Part shown: positions 23,391 through 33,515 of the stretch, piece by piece | Layout: every line of letters begins with the position of its first letter | How positions within the stretch are numbered: position 1 is the first letter of the stretch | Source of the DNA: Siphonodentalium dalli | Lineage: Eukaryota; Mollusca; Scaphopoda; Gadilida; Siphonodentaliidae | Length of the DNA stretch: 64,000 nt | Direction: 5' to 3' | NCBI GenBank assembly: GCA_032622095.1 | Contig: CP136062.1 | Span: forward strand, 160,388,875-160,452,874 | Made by a program: the position numbers and the translations under genes | Notes under the pieces: model-generated | The model's input: the letters and a program-made list of their open reading frames with translations, nothing else | Databases searched by the model: none | Told to the model about the DNA's origin: nothing

Positions 23391-23913
23391 TACGGTACAT
23401 CTTATAACCTGAGGTTTCCGATCAATGTCGTTAGAATGCTCGAATTATATTCCAATATAAATTGATAAACAAAGTCAGTTTTGGAGCATGACGTCAACAT
23501 TTTAGTCACGAATGTGATGGCGTCATATTTCGCGCCATATAAAGCATGGAAGTGAAAAGCTGGCTACATTTGTGATCGATTTAAAAAGCTGGATACGAAT
23601 GTGACCGAAGCCTTGTGACAATGACCCCATATATGAAATATCAGCGGGAAATAATTTGAAACTATAGCCCTGGAAACCGTTCGCAAAATTCTGGCCTCGC
23701 ACCATATTGTGACGTCAGTGGGAAAGTTCGAAGAATTATCTCGCACATGATAGCGCTTCATCCAATCAAAATACAGTATGACCCTCTGTGAAATCAAGGT
23801 AAATAATGATTCTCACTATTCCACCGCACTCCAGGCAGGCAAGATGTGTATATTTTTACCTCGAGGTGGTGTCTTGAACAGAAAGTAGGACTATTGACCT
23901 TGGCTGCACTTTT
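23391..23913. other. Non-coding, contains an inverted partner of 19.3 kb
   Basis: 23545-23640 is the inverted partner of 19283-19395. No gene. Confidence 0.45.
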
Positions 23914-24930
23914 TAGTAGAGTTTTTCAAAAACTCGACTTATGGTTTGGCAATGGACGGTTGGCGGGCGGGCGGACCTAAATAATGCCTTATAACTTTGA
24001 CATTTATGAACAGATTCAAAAAAAAATTGGTATGGCAGTTGCTCCCAATGACTATTTACTGCCTGTAGAAAATGGGTCACGTCCGAACTTTTTTACAAGA
24101 GTTATCCATCTTAGATGGTTTTTAGTTAAGTTTTTCACCGATAGCACGATAACTCACGCAAATATTAACCAATTTCAACAATATTTGGTATATGAGTCTC
24201 CTGCAACAATATCTCGGACGAGTTCGAAAACCAGGTTTGTCCGAATTTTTTTCGCAGAGTTATGGGTCTTAGTTTGTCTATTTTTAGCAATTTGATCACC
24301 GTTAGCACGATAACTCGATGAAATATTAACTGATTTCAACAATATTTGGTATATGAGTCTCCTGCAACAATATCTCGGACGAGTTCGAAAACCAGGTTTG
24401 TCCGAGTTGTTTTCGCGGAGTTATGGGTCTTAGTTTGTCTATTTTTAGCAATGTTATCACCGTTAGCGCAATAACTCGATGAAATATTAACCGATCTCAA
24501 CAATATTTGGTGTATGAATGTCCTGCAACAATATCTCGGACGAGTTCGAAACCAGGTTTGTCCAAAAAAAATTCGCGGAGTTATGGGTCTTAGTTTGTCT
24601 ATTTTTAGCAATTTTATCACCGTTAGCGCGATAACTCGATGAAATATTAACCGATTTAAACAATATTTGGTATATGAGTCTACTGCAACAAAATCTTTGA
24701 CGAGTTCGAAAACCTGGTTTGTCCGAATTTTTGTTCCGGAGTTATGGGTCTTAGTTTGTCTATTTTAATCACAATTTTATCACCGTTAGTGCGATAACTC
24801 AATGAAATATTAACGGATTCAATTGATATTTGGTATATAGGTCTATTGCAATAATATACCACCGTCCAACTTTTTTTCCCGGGGGTTGTGCACCTTATTG
24901 GCAGAAGTTTGGTTCGACTGCCAAAAAACT
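23914..24930 (-). mobile_element. Tandem-core element, inverted relative of F
   Basis: At the left is the hairpin GAGTTTTTCAAAAACTC, then GGCGGGCGGGCGGAC, then about five units of roughly 160 bases (CCGTTAGCGCGATAACTCGA, AACAATATTTGGTATATGAG, ATCTCGGACGAGTTCGAAA). The hairpin is at the left, so the element reads on the minus strand. Frames in the array repeat with the unit and are not genes. Confidence 0.65.
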
Positions 24931-25129
24931 CGATAAAAGCATCTTAGATGCGTACCCCTTGTTTGCTGTTCAGAAGATGAGGGAATATAGCTCTCTATTG
25001 CGCCCCAAGGCAGGCAACAGGTCAGTCTCTTTGAAAAGGCCGCTGGCAATATGTGTTTTGTTATAAATTGTTAGGTGTTATATATGACACCATGATGTCA
25101 GCAGGCGGATAAATTGTTTAAGAACTATA

Positions 25130-25640
25130 GCCGGGTGACAGTTCTCTTACCAAAATTCTCATCTCGCGCCAACAGTGATGTCAGCAAGCACAATTCTCAC
25201 CCCACGCACATTGTGATGTCAGCAAGCACAATTCTCATCCCGCGCAAATTGTTATGTCAGCAAGAACAATTCTCACCCCATGCACATCGTGATGTTAGCA
25301 AGCACAATTCTCACCACGCGCAAATTGTGATGTCAGCAAGAACAATTCTCACCCCACGCACATCATGATGTCAGCAAGCAGAATTCTCACCCCGCGCACA
25401 TCATGATGTTAGCATGAACAATTCTCACCCCGTGCAAATCGTGATGTCATCAAGCACAATTCTCACCCCACGCACATCATGATGTTAGCATGCACAATTC
25501 TCACCCCGTGCAAATCGTGATGTCATCAAGCACAATTCTCACCCCATTCACATCGTGATGTTAGCATGCACAATTCTCACCCCGCGTCAATCGTGATGTC
25601 AGCATGCACAATTCTCACCTCGCCAATTGTGATGTCAGCA
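25130..25640 (+). repeat. Minisatellite, 38-base unit, about 13 copies
   Basis: Unit GTGATGTCAGCAAGCACAAT followed by TCTCACCCCACGCACATT. Variants alternate CAGCAAG/TTAGCATG and CACATC/CAAATT. The coding-looking frame at 25114-25368 is the repeat. Confidence 0.85.
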
Positions 25641-26004
25641 GGCGGGTAATACAGTTCGAAGACCATTATAGCCGGGGTGATAGTTTGCTTGTCGGGCAAT
25701 GCTCAAAGCTAATCTGACACATGAGCATGCTTCATCCAATCAAAAGACAGTATGATCCTCAACGAACTCTTATATAACAAGTATATATGACTTAATAAAG
25801 GATTATGTTGGTAATATGCAGTGAAGAACTCAATTGGTGGTTTTGGAATAATGAATCTTTGGATTGAACACATGATCCCCAACTTTGGTTGATCTTGAAT
25901 AATAAAGCAGTGTCTTTTGCATAACTTTAATACCACAAACAAACAAAACCAACAAAGACTAGGTACAGTAATATAAGAGATAGCATATTATATAGATACT
26001 AGAT
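25641..26004. other. Non-coding stretch
   Basis: No gene or repeat recognised. Confidence 0.4.
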
Positions 26005-26009
26005 AGTTT

Positions 26010-26548
26010 CACGGTGGGGAATCACATGGTCTCGTGAGTACCACGCATTCAAAATGGCATTGGTGATCGCAAACGCGACTAGAAAAAGGTAATAAACTAG
26101 GATAATTATATATTACATGGTATTTTGGCAGCTACGAGCATATGCTATACTATTTTTCAAACAAGCGGATACCTAATTTGTGTCCAAACTCAGTTGTTTG
26201 CGCTAACATTCTGACCAAAGATTCTCCTAGAAGTATGGTCTTGTGTATTCCACTAAAGTCCAACTGGAAACTTTGGTCAGAATGTTATAGAAAACTACTG
26301 AGTATTTCCAAACAAATAAGGTTTTAAAAATAAACTAGCATATGCCTGTAAAATGCTATTGTGTCAATTCCTCATATATTATGTTTTGTTCCTCATATAT
26401 TATGTTTTGTTCCTCATATATTATGTTTTGTTCCTCATATATTATGTTTTGTTCCTCATATATTATGTTTTGTTCCTCATATATTATGTTTTTGCATTTT
26501 GAGTGCATGGTACTCACCAACCTCGAAACCATGTGATTCCCCACCGTG
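26010..26548 (+). mobile_element. Transib-like non-autonomous element
   Basis: Terminal inverted repeats CACGGTGGGGAATCACATGG, extended inwards by GTGAGTACCA.GCA.TCAAAA (the right arm has an 8-base insertion), are flanked by the 5-bp duplication AGTTT (26005-26009 and 26549-26553). A 5-bp TSD with CAC(G)GTG-type ends is typical of Transib, the superfamily related to RAG1. The interior holds a smaller inverted pair (TCTGACCAAAG / CTTTGGTCAGA) and a 21-base tandem repeat. No transposase frame. Confidence 0.7.
26372..26490 (+). repeat. 21-base tandem repeat, about 6 copies
   Basis: Unit CCTCATATATTATGTTTTGT plus T. 21 is a multiple of three, so open frames appear on both strands and repeat seven residues; none is a gene. 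It lies in the right third of the Transib-like element. Confidence 0.9.
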
Positions 26549-26749
26549 AGTTTCAGAAGGTAATAAAAGGCTGCTAGGTCACATGTCCGCCAAATAGGGT
26601 GGTTTTATTTGACCGGAAATGAAAAAAGTTATTCTGGGAACAATCATTGCATCAAACTCAATTTGCTTCTAACTGACTGTCTGTTGCTCGCATATTTTAT
26701 TTGACACCAGAATAATTAACACACCTCGTTCTATTTGTTTAAACACAAG

Positions 26750-27300
26750 GATATTCAGCAAATTCTAACTCTGAAGTTTATCAAACAAATAATTGGGAAA
26801 TTCCTAGTCAACAAGTGTCATAACTCTGGTAAAAATGAATAGACAGAACCCAAATTTTGTATTTTCATATGCGTAATCCATGAGTAATCCATATACTAAA
26901 TTTTAAAACAATCGGATAACTAAAAGTATAGTTATCACCCAGAAACCAAAATAATCGGCAAATTCTAAGTTGACAAGGTCCATAATTCCGGTAAAAATGG
27001 GTGAACCAAACCCAAATTCGAACTTAACCTGTATTTCCATGTAAGTATTCCTTATACCAAATTTTAAAACAATCAAATAACTAAATCAATATAAGTCAAA
27101 AAGGACCATAACGGGTAAAAAATAGGAGGACCCTAACCCAAATTCAAACTTGACCTGTATCTTCAAGTGAGTAATCCAGATACCAAATTAGAACACAATC
27201 AGATTACTTGAACTAAAGTTATCATCTAGAAACCATCTGAGATGGACAGGTGGACAAAACACCCACAAGTTCTATAGTACCCTAAAGTCATGTTTTTTGG
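26750..27300 (+). repeat. Tandem-core repeat family M
   Basis: About three diverged units of roughly 150 bases with CATAACTCTGGTAAAAATG, TATACTAAATTTTAAAACAA and AGTTATCA.CCAGAAACC. The same unit occurs at 40790-41090. Confidence 0.55.
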
Positions 27301-28748
27301 GGAACAATTTTAACAGGTAAAAGGTAGCATATAAAGATACTAGATTGTTTCAGCAGGTAACTTAAGTACAGTGTCTCCATGGAAACAAGGCCAGGAACTA
27401 GTCTAGACAGATGCTATAAGTTACAATGACAATTTTCTGCAGACTTCGGTGTTATGTGAGGTGAATTGAGATTAATATTGGGCAATGAGTTAGATAGTAA
27501 TCTCGCTGGGCCACAGATTAGATGGTAAGAAAGAGTTTATATTTTGCTATGCTAGCCAGGTGAAAAATTGCAGATATGAAGTATGAGTATTTAGTATAGA
27601 AAGGGTTAACATATCTATTATACATATTTATGGCAGGTCATAATTTTGGGGAAGGGGCAATCTCTGAGAAAAGATCTATCTGGACATAGAAAGATGGCCT
27701 GTGTATAAAAAGAAAATGTTAGAAAATAATTTAAACAAATAAAATGTCACAAAAAAACAAAATCAGCAGCATTATATAGTGAAGTATTATCAGTATCGAT
27801 CTCTTGCATATATTGACTAGAGGAATGTAACACTAAAATGCAGTAATTATTATAATAACAATTGAACAAAAAAATAAATAATAAAACAAAAATGTAAAAG
27901 ATTCATAACAAATATAGAAACATATAACTTGGACGGAATGATGACAACAGTTTGTGTAGGATATATAATTACCAGAGACACAAAATCAAATAAAGGTTAA
28001 CTAATTATCACCACCATGTGTGTTTCCGAGACCGATATTCATGTATCGCTACCTTATCGGGACATATCTCGTATATATACATACAGGATATGCAGCACAG
28101 AGAAGGTAGCAAGACTTGAATAATTATCTCAAGAACTCACGTAGTGGTGATAACCTGTTTATCTTACAATTCACAGTTTATAGTCTAAAAGGCGGTATCT
28201 CATGAGAACTAAGTCGTTGCGTGTATATAGATAATGCACCTCTGACATCCTGGTGCATCATTATAAAGCCTGACGTCATCAACAATTATAAGTGCGTGAA
28301 ATATATCTAAATAATCATACGCACTAAAAACAAAACAATACTTTTTAGTGAAATACAAGCGATTTTTAATTTAGTGTTTGTGGCATTGTCATTGCAAACG
28401 ACTCAATTGAATGGATAGAATAGATGTTTAGCCTGATATTGAGAAAATAATAGGAATAATTGATGCTAATTGACCGGTTAATCATATTGTTTACAAACAA
28501 AGCGAGTCTCTCCACAGCTCACACACAGTCACTGTTACCATCCAGGATATGGCTTGTAACGCCATGCAGGATACAAGATCAAAAACTGCATCTATAGGTG
28601 TTTTCACATGTATTTCAGCAAAATTAGCTAAACTGTAAGATAAAATGACATATCATGTGAACTAAGATCTCATATTGATGGAAAATGTGTGGATAATAAG
28701 GTTAATAATTTTCTGGCAACCACGTGTCACTTCTGGTTCAGAGCTCTG
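27301..28748. other. Non-coding stretch, largely non-repetitive
   Basis: No exon that I can support. It has a palindromic CRE-type site TGACGTCA (28271-28278) and an inverted pair (TAATTATCACCACCA near 28003, GTGGTGATAACC near 28144). Confidence 0.4.
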
Positions 28749-28752
28749 TTAA

Positions 28753-29586
28753 AGGTACACAATCCGATTCGATGTTCCCCCATTTCATCAGATTTTATCA
28801 ACAACATTATTTCTTCAAAAGACGATTTAGTTATCAGAATTGATTAATTTCCAAAAAATAATGCTAACCACTGTCAACTATAGTATAAATTTTCCCAAAA
28901 TGTGTTATATATCAACATTTTGCTCAACGCAATTTGGTATAGAGAGTATATTGGTTGGCTTGTCAAATATTTGATAGGCCGCCAATTATTCCAGGTGGTG
29001 AAAAATAAAGATTTAAAAAATCAATACATTGTATCTGACAACTCTTAAGCTTTGATGGGTGGGTTCCTCAACATGAATAAAATGTGACCCGCCATATCAA
29101 ATCCAGTCGTAAGTCGGGATTTTTTTACCCTGTGCCAATGCATTCTCATATATATGCGAGTCGACCATAGGTCGCCTCGCATATATAAGAGAATGCATTG
29201 GCCTAACAATTTTAATAATTTTTTCTTGGTATTCTTTAACAATTTTATAATTTCACCCATACAGAGCCCCAGACAAACATGAGCAGACTACACTCTTCTA
29301 TATGCTTCTATATATGTGTGGGGCTCCCTGCAGGGTAATGGATGTTTTTTATTTTATGTCCTAAAAATTGTAAGAAACATTTATTTTAAAAAAATGATAA
29401 AAAATTGTTAGGCCAATGCATTCTCTTATATATGCGAGGCGACCTATGGTCGACTCGCATATATAAGAGAATGCATTGGCACAGGGTAAACAAATCCCGA
29501 CTTACGACTGGATTTGATATGGCGGGTCACAAATAGTTGTACCCCTGAAGTGAAAGAAATAGTAATTTAGGAGTGATTATGTATCT
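28753..29586 (+). mobile_element. TTAA-type repeat family C, copy 4
   Basis: TTAA at 28749-28752 and 29587-29590. About 380 bases of family C interrupted by hAT-like MITE X2. Confidence 0.75.
29086..29528 (+). mobile_element. hAT-like MITE carrying module B, copy X2
   Basis: Same GACCCGCC ends and paired module-B hairpins as X1 and X3. Its 8-bp flanks (TAAAATGT and ACAAATAG) do not match well, so the duplication is eroded or was never perfect. It lies within family C copy 4, so it is the younger of the two. Confidence 0.8.
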
Positions 29587-29590
29587 TTAA

Positions 29591-31200
29591 GCAAACTGCT
29601 TTACTCAAATGTTCATAGTGATTTTATTTTTAACAATTCTGAATCACAGGAGTCCGAGAACTTTATAAAACAAAATAGTATTATATATTAACAGAAGGGT
29701 TCCAATTTCAAGGATATCGCACCAACTTTGGGGAAATTGGCTTCAAAAAAACTTTTTGTTTTAAATTACCAATTTTGATGACAACTCTACTCCTTCACTA
29801 GACATTATTCTTCAAAACTAACTTCCATAATATATGATAAGACAAAACAAGTTTGAGAGTATCCAATCCCAAATTCCAATTCTGATTGATTATTTCAACA
29901 GCGTTCAAAATGTCAATATACCCGTCAAGTCCAATTCGATAAAAATCTCATTAAATAACACATATTTCCCCCAATATTGTGGTATGAATCGAGAATCGCA
30001 ATAACGGTGGATTAAAATAAGACATTGAGCATACTGTGTCCATTTGTGACAATAAATTCCAAAAAATACAATTAATTGTTTCCGCATCATCTGTTCTTAA
30101 CACTCTCGATAAAGGGATGCCGACAAGTGATGAGAATAAGAGGAAATAGAATTGGTTGAATGGCACCAATCGCATTGCAGCTATCATTGTTTAAATAAAA
30201 TTCAAAATGGAAACTGATTATACTGTTATATATTACTGGTTTGGTGAACTGAATAAAACCCAAATATTTTCTTTCATTTGAGTGACGGGAACATATATTT
30301 GTACTGGGTAAGTTGTGATATGGATATTTATGCAACTCATTCGAGTATACAACACATGGCTGCATAACATTTATTTTGTGTCCAGAAATAGAGAGTCGCT
30401 GGACATTGACATTTTAAAAAAATCAGTCAGGTTTTGAATTTGGGATTATAATTTTTCAAAATTGTTTTTCTGTATCATATTTATGAATGTTAGTGATGAA
30501 GACTAATGTATAAGGAAGGGGCAGTGCTGTCAATTTTTTTTATATTTTCAAAGATAGTGTTTTTGAAGCCATTTCCCCAGTTTTTGTGTGATTTTCTCTA
30601 AATGGGGACTCTAAATGAAATCTCCAGTTCAATTCCATTAAATAAAAACAGTAATCATCTATTCTTCATTTGCAGGGATGTTCTGACAAGATGAACAGAC
30701 ACCAGACAGAGAAACACACTAAACTTTTCATTCGCTCATTTTTTTTCCTCTTGCATCTACAAAGAATACATAATAATATCTCACATTTGACAATTTTTAA
30801 ACTAAAAGTATCTCTACAAAACGTAATAAAAGTGTCAGCAGTGTTTTGTCGGCAGATTCTGCCTCGTCTAATGAGAAAGTTGGGCTAAAACCAATATAAA
30901 ATGGATGCATGTTTCCAAAAAAATTTATCAGACAATATTTCATTTTGTTTTGCAAGATATCTTACTAACCAGCATAATTAACCAACATGACCTCATAAAT
31001 TATCAGAAATGAAGAAAATTCAAGAATGGATTAATTTGAAAGGCCCACTTAATTTTTGAGACACCGACTATTTATTTCTAGTGCCTTGATATACGGTTTT
31101 AATAACTATATGCCATAAAATATGATTAAAATACTATAAATCATCAGCATTTGGAACTTCTGTGTCTCAGAAGGTGCCCATAGAGTAATATAAAATAGCT
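29591..31200. other. Intergenic, AT-rich
   Basis: No splice-bounded exon or known repeat. Open frames at 29905-30365 (minus) and 30670-30888 (plus) have no domain and AT-driven composition. Confidence 0.45.
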
Positions 31201-31214
31201 CAAACCATAAAATC

Positions 31215-31570
31215 ATTTAACCCGTTATGGAAATTTCACTAAAAGTATATTTCGTCGCAATTTTAACTAAAATTATTTCATTACAATTGTAATCATGACT
31301 GAAATCTTGGTGACATTATACTGCAGAAATTCAACTAAATTTCACTTGAAATGGACAGAAAATTGGGATTTTTTACTATAAAAGTTTTTAATTTCATAGA
31401 ATTAATTATAGAAGTAAATATAAGCACATATTTATAATTTAGGAAAATGTAATGAGCTAATTAAAAATTTCAGTGAAAATATAGTCTAAATTTCAATGAA
31501 ATTTTGAAAATATTTTGACTAAACATTTTGTTGAAATTTTGCCGAAATAACAGTGAAATTGCACTGTATA
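31215..31570 (-). repeat. Inverted repeat arm, partner at 35.3-35.7 kb
   Basis: ATTTCACTAAAAGTATATTT, CACTTGAAATGGACAGAAAA, GTAAATATAAGCACATATTT: in inverted order these match 35260-35700. Both arms are rich in TTTCA.TGAAA motifs. They flank the last exon of the Sel1-repeat gene. Confidence 0.6.
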
Positions 31571-32039
31571 TTTTCTCAAGGGGTATCGAGAAAAACAGTT
31601 TTGGGTGCGCTGTATGAAATGTTGGCAAGTGATATACTGGAAATGTGCATCTATTTTATATTGGCATAATCACAGATGGTGAATCAACACAAACAATACA
31701 AAAATACAAATCCATATATATATGTATCACATGCATAATTATATAGCATAGCAATTAAAATACTAAATAGAAATATATTCTCATTGTCCTCAAGTCACTC
31801 ACGATAAAGTCACTCTTCCTGGATAAAAGTTACAACTAGAATGTACTTATTAGATTAGAGGTGCCTATACTTGCAAATATCGCAAGTTTTTAGTGGATTG
31901 CCAATTATCTGCTCCAAGGAATACCACTTGAGGATCGAAAATTTAACTTAAAGATAATGACAGATTACAAGTGACATCCAAAGATGTTTCTAAAGAAACA
32001 AAAATAACTTGTTAATTTGACAACAAAGATTATTTCCAA

Positions 32040-32110
32040 AGATGAGGCCTAAGCAGAATGAGGTCCCCAGAGGATGAATTTAGTGATGCTAGCCCTCTGC
32101 AAATGTCTGG
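32040..32110 (+). repeat. Foldback family D fragment
   Basis: GAGGCCTAAGCAGAATGAGG, then TTTAGTGATGCTAGCCC, cut off at CTCTGCAAATGTC. Confidence 0.6.
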
Positions 32111-32239
32111 CCTGATATTACTTTTCATTTCTTTAAGAAGTGAGTTATGCAGTAAATAATCTTGTGTAGCCAGTTTTCAAGGCATGCCACAACTTCCTGC
32201 TCTATAATTTGAGTACCCATAGTCTTAAGTAGACACAAA

Positions 32240-33000
32240 TAGAAGTGTGACTGTCCCAATGGGACTACGGATACCCCCCTGTTTTTAAAATACTATGATG
32301 TTTCACATGTCAGTAAACATTAAAATAATAAAATAACAGTTCCCATTGCAGGTGTACAACCATAACCCTAATCTTAAACCTATTGACCGAAAAATGTAGG
32401 AATAAAAGCTTGGACAAAAATTATGCATGTTCGGAAAAAATTTCTAAGTAAAAAAAGGGGGATAACTCCACACAAAAAATGTCGGACAGACGTCATAATC
32501 GCAGGTGCACAGGTTCCCATGGTACTAAATATCAGTGCCAAGATTAAAAAACATTGACCGAAAAATGTAGGAATAAAAGATCGGACAAAATTATGCAAAA
32601 CAATTTCTAGTCGAAAAAGGGGGATAACTCCACCAAAAAATGTCGGACAGACGTCATAATCTCATGTGCACAGGTTCCCATGGTGGTTGATGTCTGTGCC
32701 ACGTTTTAAAAAAATTGACCAAAAATGTAGGAATAAAAGCTCGGACAAAAGTATACATGTTGCGAAAATTTTCTAAGTCGAAAAATGGGGGATAACTCCA
32801 CCAAAAAAAGTCTGACAGACGTCATAATCGCAGGTGCACAGGTTCCCATGGTGGTTGATGTCTGTGCCAAGTTTCACAAAATTGATCAAAAAACGACTGA
32901 GAAAAACTCCGGAAAATTTGTGTCCACGGATGGACGGACGGACGGACAAGCTGACTCCAGTATACCCCCTAACTTCGTTGCGGGGGGTATAACAATGTGG
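32240..33000 (+). mobile_element. Tandem-core element L, pearl/Helentron-like
   Basis: Head GACTGTCCCAATGGGACTAC, then about four units of roughly 150 bases (TGACCGAAAAATGTAGGAAT, GGGGGATAACTCCAC, CAGACGTCATAATCGCAGGT), then GGACGGACGGACGGAC, and a terminal stem-loop TATACCCCC / GGGGGTATA at about 32961-32991. Frames on both strands follow the units. No protein. Confidence 0.65.
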
Positions 33001-33348
33001 ATAAACTGAAAACATTACTCGCATTCAGAGTGACTGCCGCAAATAACCACAACAATAATGGTTTTGTTGTTCTAAAAATACATGCCATGTGATCATGAGT
33101 AAATTGAATGCTAAATTAGCATATATTTTATCCAGGAAGAGAAACTCTCTCTGTAAGTCTATGAGTACCTATCAGGCAGGAATTTAGGCAGTATTGTACA
33201 TGTCAAGGATTTTCGAGATGCAATGAAAAACATCAGTTAACTTGAGTTTCCATAGCAACAGTGTCTCCCCTTCAGTATCGATCACAAACAGGTCTACAGT
33301 TCATTTGAGTTGCCATGGTAAGAGGTGATATTTATGATTTTCTCTTGA

Positions 33349-33354
33349 TTTATT
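33349..33354 (-). terminator. Polyadenylation signal AATAAA
   Basis: AATAAA on the minus strand, about 62 bases past the predicted stop codon of the Sel1-repeat gene. Another AATAAT-like site overlaps the stop itself. Position fits; usage is unproven. Confidence 0.5.
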
Positions 33355-33415
33355 CATCACTCATAGATCATTTGAGTTGCCATGGTAACAGCAATTATGA
33401 TTTTCTCTGCATTAA

Positions 33416-33515
33416 TTATTCATCACACCTGCCTGTTGAACAGACGTCCTGAAGAATTCGTTGAGATTGTCCCACTCCGTGTTGTGCCGCATGCTGGAGC
33501 AGTTTGTGTGCTTGT
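33416..33515 (-). CDS. Sel1-repeat gene, terminal exon 4
   Basis: Acceptor TTTTTTTACAG then ACAAGC on the minus strand. The first base completes Lys87; residues 88-119 follow (QAHKLLQHAAQHGVGQSQRI at the start, ending CDE) to a TAA at 33416-33418. The stop lies in the second copy of a local duplication of about 60 bases (TCATTTGAGTTGCCATGGTA ... TTATTCATCAC). A GTGTGA donor just before the stop would allow an alternative end. Confidence 0.7.

Noticed and set aside
25114-25368. Open frame with repeated NSH..IVMSAS
   Set aside because: It is the 38-base minisatellite read in frame.
26342-26549. Three overlapping open frames with a seven-residue repeat
   Set aside because: Produced by a 21-base tandem repeat, whose length is a multiple of three; no gene.
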